From an uncultured Alphaproteobacteria bacterium (GTDB lineage Bacteria > Pseudomonadota > Alphaproteobacteria > SP197): a stretch of 64,000 nt of DNA. A program made the translations under genes and the position numbers. The stretch covers positions 310,001-374,000 of the forward strand of contig OY282363.1 in assembly GCA_958295695.1 (NCBI GenBank). Direction: 5' to 3'. This document shows, one piece after another, positions 8,680 through 16,814 of this stretch. How positions within the stretch are numbered: the stretch's first letter is position 1; each line of letters begins with the position of its first letter. Under the pieces are notes generated by a model. It did no database searches. It was given only the letters and a program-made list of their open reading frames with translations, and was not told where the DNA came from.

Positions 8680-9399
8680 TCAGAATCGAATTTCCTCCAT
8701 GCTGTTCGGGGACCCGAGCAGGTCGAAAACCCGGTCGTGGCGTTCGATCCAGGTCGCCGTTCCCGGCGATATCCACCCGGCCACATCGAGAATACGTTCG
8801 TGGTCCCTGGCCAGGTCCCGCGCGAAGATCGGTTCGTGGTGGGCGATCCGGTTGCGCAGGATTCTCAGGTCGTCCAGCGGTCGGTGGGCCTGCTTGCGCG
8901 TCAGCTTCTCGCGATGCGGAAACGCCCGGCGCAGCGCCGGGCGCCAGAGCGTCGTCTCGTAGTCCGCCTTGTGTCCGGATGCGCGCCGGCCGCCGGGACC
9001 GGTGAGCGAGACCCAGAATCCGAACGGCAGCGCGGCCACGATCCGGGACGCCTCGTTCCCATAGCCGGCGCGCGCGAGTTCCGACCTCGCGCCCGTGACA
9101 CGATCGAGGGCGCCCTTGTCGAGCCCGGCGTTCGGGTTGTCGTACCATGACGGGCCGTATCGTTCGGCGAGCTCGCGGCGCATGGCGTTGCGGAGGGCTA
9201 TCTCCAATCCCTGCAGCGGTCCATAGAAGGCGGCGCTGACGGCGGTGTTCCAGACATGGAGCCGTATTGCTCTTGCCCGGTCGCCCCGAGCCGCGGCGAG
9301 GTAGGTGTGCAAGCGCTCGCGCGAGAGCGACGCCACGAGTTCGTCGAGAATCTCCTTCGTGTAGGAGAAGCCCTTGACGCCTGCCTCGCGATCCACCAT
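8680..9399 (-). CDS. Abi-like HEPN-domain protein (abortive infection family)
   Basis: This 239-residue protein belongs to the Abi_2/AbiD-F-like families of phage-resistance proteins. The N-terminal half has ERLHTYLAAARGD and the family's LHVWNTAVSAAFYGPLQGLEIALRN stretch (residues about 47-71), and the C-terminal half has DDLRILRNRIAHHEPIF. Within this, RNRIAH (Arg182-His187) is an R-x4-H motif, the catalytic signature of HEPN RNases. It probably cuts or binds RNA and halts growth when phage is sensed. It sits 77 bases downstream of the truncated HTH gene and beyond the CRISPR array on the same strand, so it is part of a defence island. Confidence 0.85.
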   Translation of the reverse strand: MVDREAGVKGFSYTKEILDELVASLSRERLHTYLAAARGDRARAIRLHVWNTAVSAAFYGPLQGLEIALRNAMRRELAERYGPSWYDNPNAGLDKGALDRVTGARSELARAGYGNEASRIVAALPFGFWVSLTGPGGRRASGHKADYETTLWRPALRRAFPHREKLTRKQAHRPLDDLRILRNRIAHHEPIFARDLARDHERILDVAGWISPGTATWIERHDRVFDLLGSPNSMEEIRF

Positions 9400-9476
9400 A
9401 TTGGCCTCGTACGCCCCGGACCCGCCTCTGCCTTTCGGTATGCGCCCGGGGTTCTGTTTTCCGCTCCCAGGCCCGA

Positions 9477-9791
9477 TCAGGCCAGTTCCGGCCCGTTCTC
9501 GGTGTGGCTCCGCCGGTGTTTGGGTCGGGAGACCGTCCTACGGGCCGCCTTCACCCTCTCCTCCACCTCGCGAAACTCCGGCTCGAGTTCTCGCAGACGT
9601 TCGACCAGACCGCCGAGATCGTAGGCGTTCGTCGTCTTGCCGCCGTGGTTGAACCGTCGCTGGTTACGTTGGACGAGGCCGGCCGCCTCGAGGTCCGCCA
9701 CATGGCGCCGCACTTGGCGCGGGCCGAGACCCAACCGCTCCGCCAGCGTGGCCTTGCGACGATGCAGGCGTCGGTCCAAGTCACATCCCAC
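9477..9791 (-). pseudogene. Winged-HTH protein, 5' end replaced by a CRISPR repeat
   Basis: The frame codes a winged helix-turn-helix: RRKATLAERLGLGPRQVRRHV then LEAAGLVQRNQRRF and GGKTTNAYDLGGLVERL, as in replication- or plasmid-type HTH regulators, with a charged C-terminal helix. The first helix and its start codon are missing: just before RRLHRRKATL the frame runs into the CRISPR repeat at 9774-9809. The only upstream start in frame is a GTG inside that repeat (9789-9791) with no Shine-Dalgarno sequence, and the frame stays open through the neighbouring spacer. So it is either a gene broken by the array or one that now borrows a repeat-derived start. It is on the same strand as the effector and Abi genes. 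Confidence 0.65.
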
Positions 9792-10666
9792 TTGGCAGGG
9801 TTCTGAAGCATCACCGGCACGTTCTCCGCGGCGGGGCAGGTCCAAGTCACATCCCACTTGGCAGGGTTCTGAAGCGCGGCGCGAACAGCACGACTACCAG
9901 TTCATGTCCAAGTCACATCCCACTTGGCAGGGTTCTGAAGCCGCCCGCGCCCGTCGTATAGGGGGGCATGGTCCAAGTCACATCCCACTTGGCAGGGTTC
10001 TGAAGCCCGCGTCGAGCGCGAGACGGTCCGGGGCTGGTCCAAGTCACATCCCACTTGGCAGGGTTCTGAAGCGTGGCGCGCGGCTTGCGTCCAGAGCTAA
10101 CAGTCCAAGTCACATCCCACTTGGCAGGGTTCTGAAGCGGACTCGAACCCCATGTTGACATCGCTAACGTCCAAGTCACATCCCACTTGGCAGGGTTCTG
10201 AAGCGCCCGCGGCGCACACCCGGACGGTTTTCACGTCCAAGTCACATCCCACTTGGCAGGGTTCTGAAGCAACTTGCTGGATGGGCCGCGCGAGATAGAC
10301 GTCCAAGTCACATCCCACTTGGCAGGGTTCTGAAGCCGCCTTCGCCGCGCTGCTCGATGTCGAGCGGTCCAAGTCACATCCCACTTGGCAGGGTTCTGAA
10401 GCCGGCCTGCGCGCCTACATCGTCGATCGCGCGTCCAAGTCACATCCCACTTGGCAGGGTTCTGAAGCCTTGCCCGGCTCGAAACCCATGTTCACGTCGT
10501 CCAAGTCACATCCCACTTGGCAGGGTTCTGAAGCAGATCGAACAGCTCATACCCCTCCAGCGCCGTCCAAGTCACATCCCACTTGGCAGGGTTCTGAAGC
10601 AAGGTGACGCGGCTCTTCGAGAAGTCGGCGGTCCAAGTCACATCCCACTTGGCAGGGTTCTGAAGC
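9774..10666 (-). CRISPR. CRISPR array, 14 repeats and 13 spacers (type V)
   Basis: Fourteen identical 36-base repeats start at 9774, 9840, 9906, 9971, 10037, 10103, 10169, 10235, 10301, 10367, 10433, 10499, 10565 and 10631. Spacers are 30 bases except the third from the left (29). On the plus strand the repeat opens GTCCAAGTCACATCCC and closes GGGTTCTGAAGC. CCAAGT and ACTTGG form a 6-bp stem with an 8-base loop. Read on the minus strand this hairpin lies 2 bases before each spacer, as in tracr-independent type V crRNAs, which sets the transcription direction from the effector gene toward the HTH gene. No repeat is degenerate. Spacers 6 and 11 (from the left) share a target. Confidence 0.98.
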
Positions 10667-10733
10667 CTCGTCCGATACAACCTCTTGCCGCCGCGAGCAT
10701 AGCCGACGGTTCGAGAGAAAGACACACGCCGGA
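10667..10733 (-). promoter_or_regulatory. Short spacer between effector stop and array; possible leader
   Basis: Only 67 bases separate the effector stop codon from the first repeat as read on the minus strand. No clear -10/-35 pair is visible, so the array may be read through from the effector gene. It is the only place a leader could sit if the array is read in the direction the hairpin implies. Confidence 0.35.
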
Positions 10734-12503
10734 TCAGGCCCCTTCGGTCGCGTCCAGGGCCATTTTCCGGGCGGCCCGGGCGATGTTCACGGCCGCGTTC
10801 CGGTCGCGGTCGTGCGCCGCGCCGCAACTCGGGCAACGCCATTCGAGGTCCGATCCGAGATTCTCGTTCACGTCTCCGCACGCGCCGCACCTCCTGGACG
10901 TATCGCGCGGCGGAACCTCGAAGACGGGTACGCCCTCGCGCCCGGCCGCGTTCCGGATGGCGGCGAGCAACTCGCTGGGCGACACGAGGAAGCGCTGTCC
11001 TCTGGCTCCGTCGGAAAGATCGTTGTCCCTGTCCCTGGCTTCCGCGAAGACGCGCAGGTCCAGCTTCTCCACGCCGATCGGCAGGCCGTGCGCGACGAGT
11101 TCCGAGGCGACGACCCGGTACAGTTCCTTCCGCCAGCCGAGGGTCTTCTTTCGGAGGTTGTGCATCTCGCGATAGCTCCGGGCGTTGCGGTCCCGCCAGT
11201 CCATCAGTTTTTCCTGGATCGCGGTGGACAGCGTATCCGGCTCCTTCCCGAACCAGTCCGCCAGCTTGTAGGCCTTCTCGAAACTCATGGCGCGGTTGGC
11301 CGGCAGCGTCGCGACGGAGCGCAGCATCTTGTGGCGCCGGTGGTCCTCGGGGAGGACGGCGCCTCCCTTCAGGAGCGGCTTGAGCGCCCTTCCCAACAGA
11401 CTCGCGGTTTTGTCCAGCCGCGTTTGAAGGTCCTCGACGCGGTCCATGCGCCTCATGAAGTCCTTCGGCAGTTCGACGGATCGAAAGCCGAACGCATCCG
11501 ATGTCCCGCCGATCGCGGCCGCCCTTATCGCGCCGCCCGGCATCCGCCTGAAGCCGATGTCGACGCCGATGGCGTCCTCCCGTCTCCCGGCCGGTTCGGC
11601 GGCGGGAACGCGGACCGAGAAATTGACCGTGTACTTGAACCGGTCCCCGACGCGCTTCCGCATGAGCTTGGCGTTGTTGATCTGGGCGCCCTCGGGAAGG
11701 GGCCGGTGCATCACGAGATCGAAATGCGCGTAGACCTTTCCGGCTCTGGTCTGGCCTCCGGCGACCTTCGCCCGGAGTCTCCACCTCGGAACGCCGTCCG
11801 GTCGAGGAGCGGCCGGCTCGAGCGTGAAGGCGCGGTCGTCGCCCTCGCCCCCGCGCGAGAAGTAGTCGAACGGGACGCCATAGGCCGCGTCGTCCAGGGT
11901 CCTGTCCTTGAACCTGTAGAAACGATAGCCCGCGCCGTCGAAACGGTGAAACCGGAGCCGGGCCCTCGGGGTCTTGAAGACCCTGGCGCGCGCTTCCCGG
12001 AAGTTCCGGGCCACTTCGTTGGCGGTGTCGCCATCCAGCCCGCCCGTGTCCCCCACCCGTTGCGCGCGCCCGACCCGCTCCTTGAAGGCGGCGTTGAGCG
12101 CGGGCTTGTCGACACGCTTGTCAACGCGCGCGCGGAGCGGCTTTATATCGTCCCAGAGCCGTTTCCATTCCTCTTTCAGAGCGGCGATCCCGGCGTTCGC
12201 CTTGGCGATGAGGGGGTGCGAGGACGATCGCGTCTGGGCCTCCATTCGGGCGGTCCGCTTGTCCTCGTACGCCTTCTCGATCCGCTCCTCCAGATCGTCC
12301 AGTTCCTCGCGTATCCGGGCGTATTCGGCGTCGGCGTCGCGTCGCGCCCGCTCGAGGTCCTCGGCGTTGTCGTTGTGGATCTCGACAAGGTTGTTCCACA
12401 GCCTGTTGGCCTTCCAGAGGGCGTCTATGCCCGCTTCCGGAAACCGCCCAAGCGGAACCGCTCCATACTGGTAGACGCGCGTGGCGCGGTCCGGTCCCGT
12501 CAT
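10734..12503 (-). CDS. cas12m: Compact type V CRISPR effector, Cas12m (V-M / former V-U1)-like
   Basis: This 589-residue protein is a TnpB-derived single effector. A helical N-terminal recognition region (opening RVYQYGAVPLG, then LWKANRLWNNLVEIHND, with a coiled-coil-like stretch at residues 46-130) precedes a split RuvC: RuvC-I IGVDIG with Asp315, RuvC-II IGVEKLDLR with Glu479, a zinc ribbon C539-x2-C542 and C557-x2-C560, and RuvC-III HDRDRNAAVNI with Asp567. The acidic triad is intact. Size and the Tyr-Gln-Tyr-Gly start fit Cas12m, whose studied members bind DNA and silence it without cutting. There is no cas1, cas2 or cas4 nearby. GGAGG lies 7 bases before ATG. Cas12f or another V-U subtype is the alternative. 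Confidence 0.8.
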   Translation of the reverse strand: MTGPDRATRVYQYGAVPLGRFPEAGIDALWKANRLWNNLVEIHNDNAEDLERARRDADAEYARIREELDDLEERIEKAYEDKRTARMEAQTRSSSHPLIAKANAGIAALKEEWKRLWDDIKPLRARVDKRVDKPALNAAFKERVGRAQRVGDTGGLDGDTANEVARNFREARARVFKTPRARLRFHRFDGAGYRFYRFKDRTLDDAAYGVPFDYFSRGGEGDDRAFTLEPAAPRPDGVPRWRLRAKVAGGQTRAGKVYAHFDLVMHRPLPEGAQINNAKLMRKRVGDRFKYTVNFSVRVPAAEPAGRREDAIGVDIGFRRMPGGAIRAAAIGGTSDAFGFRSVELPKDFMRRMDRVEDLQTRLDKTASLLGRALKPLLKGGAVLPEDHRRHKMLRSVATLPANRAMSFEKAYKLADWFGKEPDTLSTAIQEKLMDWRDRNARSYREMHNLRKKTLGWRKELYRVVASELVAHGLPIGVEKLDLRVFAEARDRDNDLSDGARGQRFLVSPSELLAAIRNAAGREGVPVFEVPPRDTSRRCGACGDVNENLGSDLEWRCPSCGAAHDRDRNAAVNIARAARKMALDATEGA

Positions 12504-12613
12504 TCGATCGCCTCCGGTGACAGTGTTCGTTCATCGCCGGACGTCCCATCGGCCCCCGCCGTCCCGCCTTGAAGCCGGGCGGGGGTTCCGCGCCGTCCCG
12601 GCGGCGGCCGGGC

Positions 12614-13486
12614 CTACCGGGAGCGCAGCAGGGGGAAGGTCTCGCAGGTGATGGGGCCGCCCTCCACCAGGCCCTCGCCCCGGTCCGGCGGGTCCGACTC
12701 GCCCGGCATGTCGAAATAGGTCACGTCGTCGCCCGCGAAGTTGAGCGAAAGCGCCGCGCGGCGGCGGGCGAGATGGTTGCCCGGCGCGGAATGGAAGGTC
12801 CGGGCGTTCCAGACGAGCGCGTCGCCCCTGTCCATGGCGCAGGTCACGATGTCGGCCTCGCCGTCGAAGTCGGGCGGCGGGCGGCGCTCCTCCATCGGTC
12901 CGTCGTAGGACCTGCCGGGGTCGAAGTGGACCGACCGGAAGACCTCGCCCGACCGGTGCGACCCCCGGACGAAGCGCAGGGCGGTGTCGACCGGAATGTC
13001 GTCGAGCGCGATCCAGCAGTTGACGATCTTCGCGCCGTGGAGCGCGTAGTAGGACAGGTCCTGATGCCACGGCGTCGAGGCGCCGCGGCAGCCCGGATGC
13101 TTGATGAGGAGGAAGTCGTAGAAGAGGTTGAGCCGGCGCGTCTCGAGCACGCCGCCGAAGAGGTCGGGGGCGTGGGATTCGAAGATCACCTTGCGGAACA
13201 GCGGATTGTGCTTCCACATCATCGAGGAGTACTGGAAGGCCCCGTCGTCGCCCTCGCCCCGGACGACCACGTTGTGGTCGTCGCCCTCGGCCTCCTCGGC
13301 CTGGAACAGGTCGATCGCGTCCTCGATGACGGAGAGCCAGTCCTCCCCCATCGCGCCGCGCAGGCAAATCACGCCGTCCCGCCCGTAGGCCGCGACCGCC
13401 GCCGGGCCCGCGCGGTCGCGGGACTCGGGAACGAAGCTCCGAACCGCGCCCATGGCGTCGGGCGCGCGCGCGTCAAGCGGCGTCAT
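12614..13486 (-). CDS. Phytanoyl-CoA dioxygenase (PhyH) family protein
   Basis: This 290-residue protein is a non-haem Fe(II)/2-oxoglutarate oxygenase. The iron ligands are visible as TPWHQDLSYY (His141, Asp143) and TFHSAPGNHLARRR (His232, with a following Arg to hold 2-oxoglutarate). The frame is open far upstream, but ATG 13486 gives a normal-length protein. PhyH relatives hydroxylate diverse small molecules including amines and fatty acyl groups, so the substrate is unknown. It ends 110 bases before the effector gene and shares strand with it. A TTGCGA-16-TACAAT promoter precedes it. Confidence 0.9.
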   Translation of the reverse strand: MTPLDARAPDAMGAVRSFVPESRDRAGPAAVAAYGRDGVICLRGAMGEDWLSVIEDAIDLFQAEEAEGDDHNVVVRGEGDDGAFQYSSMMWKHNPLFRKVIFESHAPDLFGGVLETRRLNLFYDFLLIKHPGCRGASTPWHQDLSYYALHGAKIVNCWIALDDIPVDTALRFVRGSHRSGEVFRSVHFDPGRSYDGPMEERRPPPDFDGEADIVTCAMDRGDALVWNARTFHSAPGNHLARRRAALSLNFAGDDVTYFDMPGESDPPDRGEGLVEGGPITCETFPLLRSR

Positions 13487-13516
13487 GGTCTCCCTCCCGC
13501 TGCTCGTCACCCCGCG

Positions 13517-13544
13517 ATTGTAGGGCCGCCGGCCGCCATCGCAA
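13517..13544 (-). promoter_or_regulatory. Sigma-70-type promoter for the PhyH gene
   Basis: On the minus strand TTGCGA (13539-13544) is followed after 16 bases by TACAAT (13517-13522), about 30 bases before the ATG at 13486. Spacing and both boxes are close to the alphaproteobacterial housekeeping consensus. This is a sequence match only. Confidence 0.5.
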
Positions 13545-13639
13545 GCCGCGAGCTTCCGTTCGCGGCTTCGTCGGGCCGCCTTGTCAGCGGCGCGCGGCGC
13601 CGTATCCTGAAGATTCGGGTATGACGACGGAGGGTGGCC

Positions 13640-13915
13640 ATGCGCAAGGCATCGCTCGCGGCGGGCGGCATCCTGCTGCTTGCCGCCCTGGCTCTGCTGG
13701 CGTTCCGACCGGGCGACTCCGCCGGCGCCCTCTGGGCCTCGATCGACCCCAACAGCCTGGTCGGCTTCGGGGCGCTCGTCGAGAAGAAGGTCGATCCGGA
13801 TCTCTGGACCGGCGCGGTCCTGCCGGTCCTGCGGTGGCCGGCCTGGATCCTCCCGCTCGCCCTGGGCGCGGCGGCGGCGCTGGCCGCCCGGCCGTGGAGG
13901 CGCGCCCCGCGATGA
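13640..13915 (+). CDS. Small membrane protein, two transmembrane segments
   Basis: A 91-residue protein with a hydrophobic N-terminal helix (SLAAGGILLLAALALLAF), a middle stretch around ALWASIDPNSLVGFGALVE facing the periplasm, and a second helix (WPAWILPLALGAAAALAA) with a basic end. Proteins of this layout with a conserved Trp, an Asp-Pro and a PAW motif before helix two are common, unnamed, in Rhodospirillales-type genomes. GGAGGG lies 5 bases before ATG. No function can be given. It lies between the divergent PhyH gene and the TauD gene. Confidence 0.7.
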   Translation: MRKASLAAGGILLLAALALLAFRPGDSAGALWASIDPNSLVGFGALVEKKVDPDLWTGAVLPVLRWPAWILPLALGAAAALAARPWRRAPR

Positions 13916-13997
13916 GAGGACCGCCGGCGCGCGGCCCGGGGGCGCCGCGACGGCCGCGCCGCGCTGGCATGGCGCCCGGACCGGAGGACGCCGCGCC

Positions 13998-14837
13998 ATG
14001 ACCGGCCTCGAGATCCGCCCGTATTCGACCGCCGTCGGCGCCGAGGTCCTGGGCGTCGACCTGTCGCGGCCGCTCGACGACGACGTCTGGTCGGCGATCC
14101 ACGGCGCGTTTCTCGACCGTCTGGTGTTGTTCTTCCGCGACCAGACGCTCACGCCCCGCCAGCAGGTCGACTTCTCCCGCCGCTTCGGCGAGCTGGAGGA
14201 GTATCCCTTCGTCCGCGGCCTCGACGGCTATCCCGAGCTCATCGAGATCGTGAAGGAAGCGGACGAGTTCGTGAATTTCGGCCACGACTGGCACGTCGAC
14301 ATGACCTTCCGGGAACGGCCGCCGACCGGCGCCGTGCTCTACGCCGTCGAGGTTCCGCCCGTCGGCGGCGACACGCTGTTCGCCAACATGTATCTCGCCT
14401 GGGAGATGCTGTCCGACGGCATGAAGGCCGTGCTGCGCCAAGTCGCGGGAGTGCACGATTCGGGCGAGCCGTCGCGGCACGCCCGGAACTTCCGCGGCAT
14501 GAGGATGCGGGAGAGGGAAGGCGGCGAGCGGCGGACCGCCGCGCATCCCTTCGTTCGCGCGCATCCCGAGACCGGCCGCGAGTCGCTCCTGATCTCTCCG
14601 TCCTATTGCCGGCGGATCGAGGGCATGACGGACGAGGAGAGCGCGATGATCCTCGGCCACCTCGGGCGGCACGCCACCCAGGACCGCTTCACCTGCCGCT
14701 TCCGCTGGGAGCCCGGCAGCGTCGCGGTGTGGGACAACCGCTGCCTCATGCACGTCGCGCTCGAGGACGACCTCGCCGCGCTCGGGGGCGGAAAGGGGTT
14801 CAGGCGGACGATGCGCCGGGCGACGATCGGGGCCTGA
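13998..14837 (+). CDS. TauD/TfdA family dioxygenase
   Basis: This 279-residue Fe(II)/2-oxoglutarate oxygenase has the family opening GAEVLGVDLSRPL, the facial triad start GHDWHVDMTF (His99, Asp101) and the distal DNRCLMHVA (His252), with Arg residues nearby for 2-oxoglutarate. TauD frees sulfite from taurine and relatives act on chlorophenoxy acids, alkyl sulfates or carnitine-like compounds; the substrate here is not evident. It is 82 bases downstream of the small membrane gene and followed by ggt on the same strand. Confidence 0.92.
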   Translation: MTGLEIRPYSTAVGAEVLGVDLSRPLDDDVWSAIHGAFLDRLVLFFRDQTLTPRQQVDFSRRFGELEEYPFVRGLDGYPELIEIVKEADEFVNFGHDWHVDMTFRERPPTGAVLYAVEVPPVGGDTLFANMYLAWEMLSDGMKAVLRQVAGVHDSGEPSRHARNFRGMRMREREGGERRTAAHPFVRAHPETGRESLLISPSYCRRIEGMTDEESAMILGHLGRHATQDRFTCRFRWEPGSVAVWDNRCLMHVALEDDLAALGGGKGFRRTMRRATIGA

Positions 14838-14895
14838 CGTCCCGGTCGGGGCGGCGCGCCGCGCCCCCCGCGCTGGCGGAGGAGCGGTCGTTCCC

Positions 14896-14901
14896 TATAG
14901 T
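14896..14901 (+). promoter_or_regulatory. -10 box TATAGT upstream of ggt
   Basis: TATAGT lies 26 bases before the ATG of the gamma-glutamyltransferase gene; CTGGCG at 14873-14878 is a weak -35 candidate at 17-base spacing. The same TATAGT box occurs before the genes at 51149, purA and rplU. Confidence 0.45.
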
Positions 14902-14927
14902 GGAGCGGCGTCGCGCCGGAGGCCGTC

Positions 14928-16724
14928 ATGCTCAAGTCCCGTCCCGAACTCGTCGGCGTCTTCGGCGTCGTGGCCTCGACCCACTGGCAGGCCAGCGCCG
15001 CGGGCATGGCGATGCTGGAGAAGGGCGGCAACGCCTTCGACGCCGCGGTGGCCGCGGGCTGCGTGCTGCACGTGGTGGAGCCCGACCAGAACGGCCCCGG
15101 CGGCGACGCGCCGCTGATCCTGTGGAGCCGGAAGAAGGAGAAGGTCGAGGTGGTCTGCGGCCAGGGCGTCGCGCCGGCCGCGATCGGCGTCGGCGCCCTG
15201 CGCGACATGGGGCTCGACCTCATGCCCGGTATCGGCCACCTGCCGGCCGTGACGCCGGGCAGCTTCGGCGCCTGGATGCTGCTGCTCCGCGACTACGGCA
15301 GCCTCGCGCCGCGGGAGGTCCTGGAGCCGGCCATCGCGGTCGCGCGGGAGGGCTTCCTCGTCACGCCCACGGTCGAAAACGTGCTGCGGCGGAGCCGGGA
15401 CTTCATGCTGGAGCACTGGCCGACCTCGGCCGAGGCCTATCTCGCCCGCGGCGACGCGCCGGCGGCCGGGACGCTCCACGCCTTGCCGGCGATGGCCGGC
15501 GTCTTCGAGCGCCTCGCGAGCGAGGCCGAGGCGGCCGGCGCCGACCGGGAGGCCCAGGCCGAGGCCGCGCGCCGGGCCTGGTACGAGGGCTTCGTCGCCG
15601 AGGCGATCGACGCCTTCATGCGCCGGCCGGCGATGGACACCACGGGCGAGCCCCACGCGGGCTTCCTGACCGGCGACGACCTGGCGACCTGGCGGGCGAC
15701 GGTGGAGGAGCCGGTCGCGTTCGACTACGGCGACCACACCGTCTGCAAGGCGGGGCCGTGGACCCAGGGCCCGGTGCTGCTGCAACAGCTCGCCCTTCTC
15801 AAGGGCTTCGACATCGCGGGCATGGCGCCCGACGGCCCCGAGTTCGTCCACGCGGCGCAGGAATGCGCCAAGCTGGCGCTGGCCGACCGGGAGGCGTTCT
15901 ACGGCGACCCGGACTTCGTCGGCGTGCCGCTCGACCGGCTGCTCGGCGACGACTACAACGACGAGCGCCGCAAGCTGGTCGCCGAGGAGGCCAGCATGGA
16001 CTTCGCCGCGGGCGTCGCGCCCGGGTTCGGCGGCGAGATCCGCCTGCGCGCCCTGGGTTCGACCGATGTGGCGCACGCCGAGATGACGGTCGACGGCGAG
16101 GCCGGACCGCCGCCCCGGCCGACCTGGGCCCGGGCCGAAAGCCACGGCGACACCTGCCACTTCGACATCATCGACCGTTGGGGCAACATGATCTCCGGCA
16201 CGCCGTCCGGCGGCTGGCTGTCGGGCTCGCCCGCCGTGCCGGGGCTGGGCTTCCCGGTCTCCGTGCGCGGCCAGATGTTCTGGCTCGACGAGGACCACCC
16301 CAACGGCCTCGCGCCCGGCAAGCGCCCGCGCACCACGCTCACCCCGACGCTGGCGCTGCGCCGGGGCGAACCCTATCTCGTATTCGGCACGCCCGGCGGC
16401 GACCAGCAGGACCAGTGGGCGCTGCACGCCTTCCTGCGCCACGTCCACCACGGCATGACCCTGCAGGAGGCGCTGGACGCCCCGAGTTTCCACACCGACC
16501 ACCTGCCGAGCTCGTTCTACCCGCGCGAATGGGACCCGGGCAGCCTGGACGTCGAGGACCACTTCCCCCGCGAGACCCTGGCCGAACTCGACCGCCGCGG
16601 CCACAAGCTGCGGATCGCCCCGCGATGGGGCCACTACAACTCCATGACCATGGCCTCGAGGGAGGGTCCGATGCTCCGCGCCGCGGCCAGCCCGCGCCGC
16701 CAGTGCTACGCCGTGGGCCGCTGA
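14928..16724 (+). CDS. Gamma-glutamyltransferase family protein
   Basis: This 598-residue N-terminal-nucleophile hydrolase belongs to the gamma-glutamyltranspeptidase family. The large-subunit part shows ASAAGMAMLEKGGNAFDAAVAAG and the expected PGGDAPLILW and PGSFGAWMLLL segments. The self-processing threonine is likely Thr409 in ESHGDTCHFDIID, followed by GNMISGTPSGGW and the product-binding GTPGGDQQDQW. No signal peptide is visible, so it is probably a cytoplasmic gamma-glutamyl or acyl amide hydrolase rather than a periplasmic glutathione enzyme. It shares the plus strand with the TauD gene before it and the dehydratase after it. Confidence 0.92.
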   Translation: MLKSRPELVGVFGVVASTHWQASAAGMAMLEKGGNAFDAAVAAGCVLHVVEPDQNGPGGDAPLILWSRKKEKVEVVCGQGVAPAAIGVGALRDMGLDLMPGIGHLPAVTPGSFGAWMLLLRDYGSLAPREVLEPAIAVAREGFLVTPTVENVLRRSRDFMLEHWPTSAEAYLARGDAPAAGTLHALPAMAGVFERLASEAEAAGADREAQAEAARRAWYEGFVAEAIDAFMRRPAMDTTGEPHAGFLTGDDLATWRATVEEPVAFDYGDHTVCKAGPWTQGPVLLQQLALLKGFDIAGMAPDGPEFVHAAQECAKLALADREAFYGDPDFVGVPLDRLLGDDYNDERRKLVAEEASMDFAAGVAPGFGGEIRLRALGSTDVAHAEMTVDGEAGPPPRPTWARAESHGDTCHFDIIDRWGNMISGTPSGGWLSGSPAVPGLGFPVSVRGQMFWLDEDHPNGLAPGKRPRTTLTPTLALRRGEPYLVFGTPGGDQQDQWALHAFLRHVHHGMTLQEALDAPSFHTDHLPSSFYPREWDPGSLDVEDHFPRETLAELDRRGHKLRIAPRWGHYNSMTMASREGPMLRAAASPRRQCYAVGR

Positions 16725-16814
16725 CGCCGGCCCGCGCCTTCGCCCGTCCGCGAGACCGGTTGCGCGAAGTCGCGCGGGCGCGGATCATCCCGCCGGGCAA
16801 GGAGACGTCCGCCC

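Noticed and set aside
9637..10443. Open frames running through the CRISPR array (for example with PLGRVLKP or AKWDVTWT repeats)
   Set aside because: They are repeat translations with no start signals or domain; the array explains the periodicity.
10667..12503. The possibility that the effector is only a TnpB transposon protein
   Set aside because: It is directly next to a 14-repeat array on the same strand, is larger than most TnpB proteins and no transposon ends or TnpA are seen; kept as an alternative in the entry.
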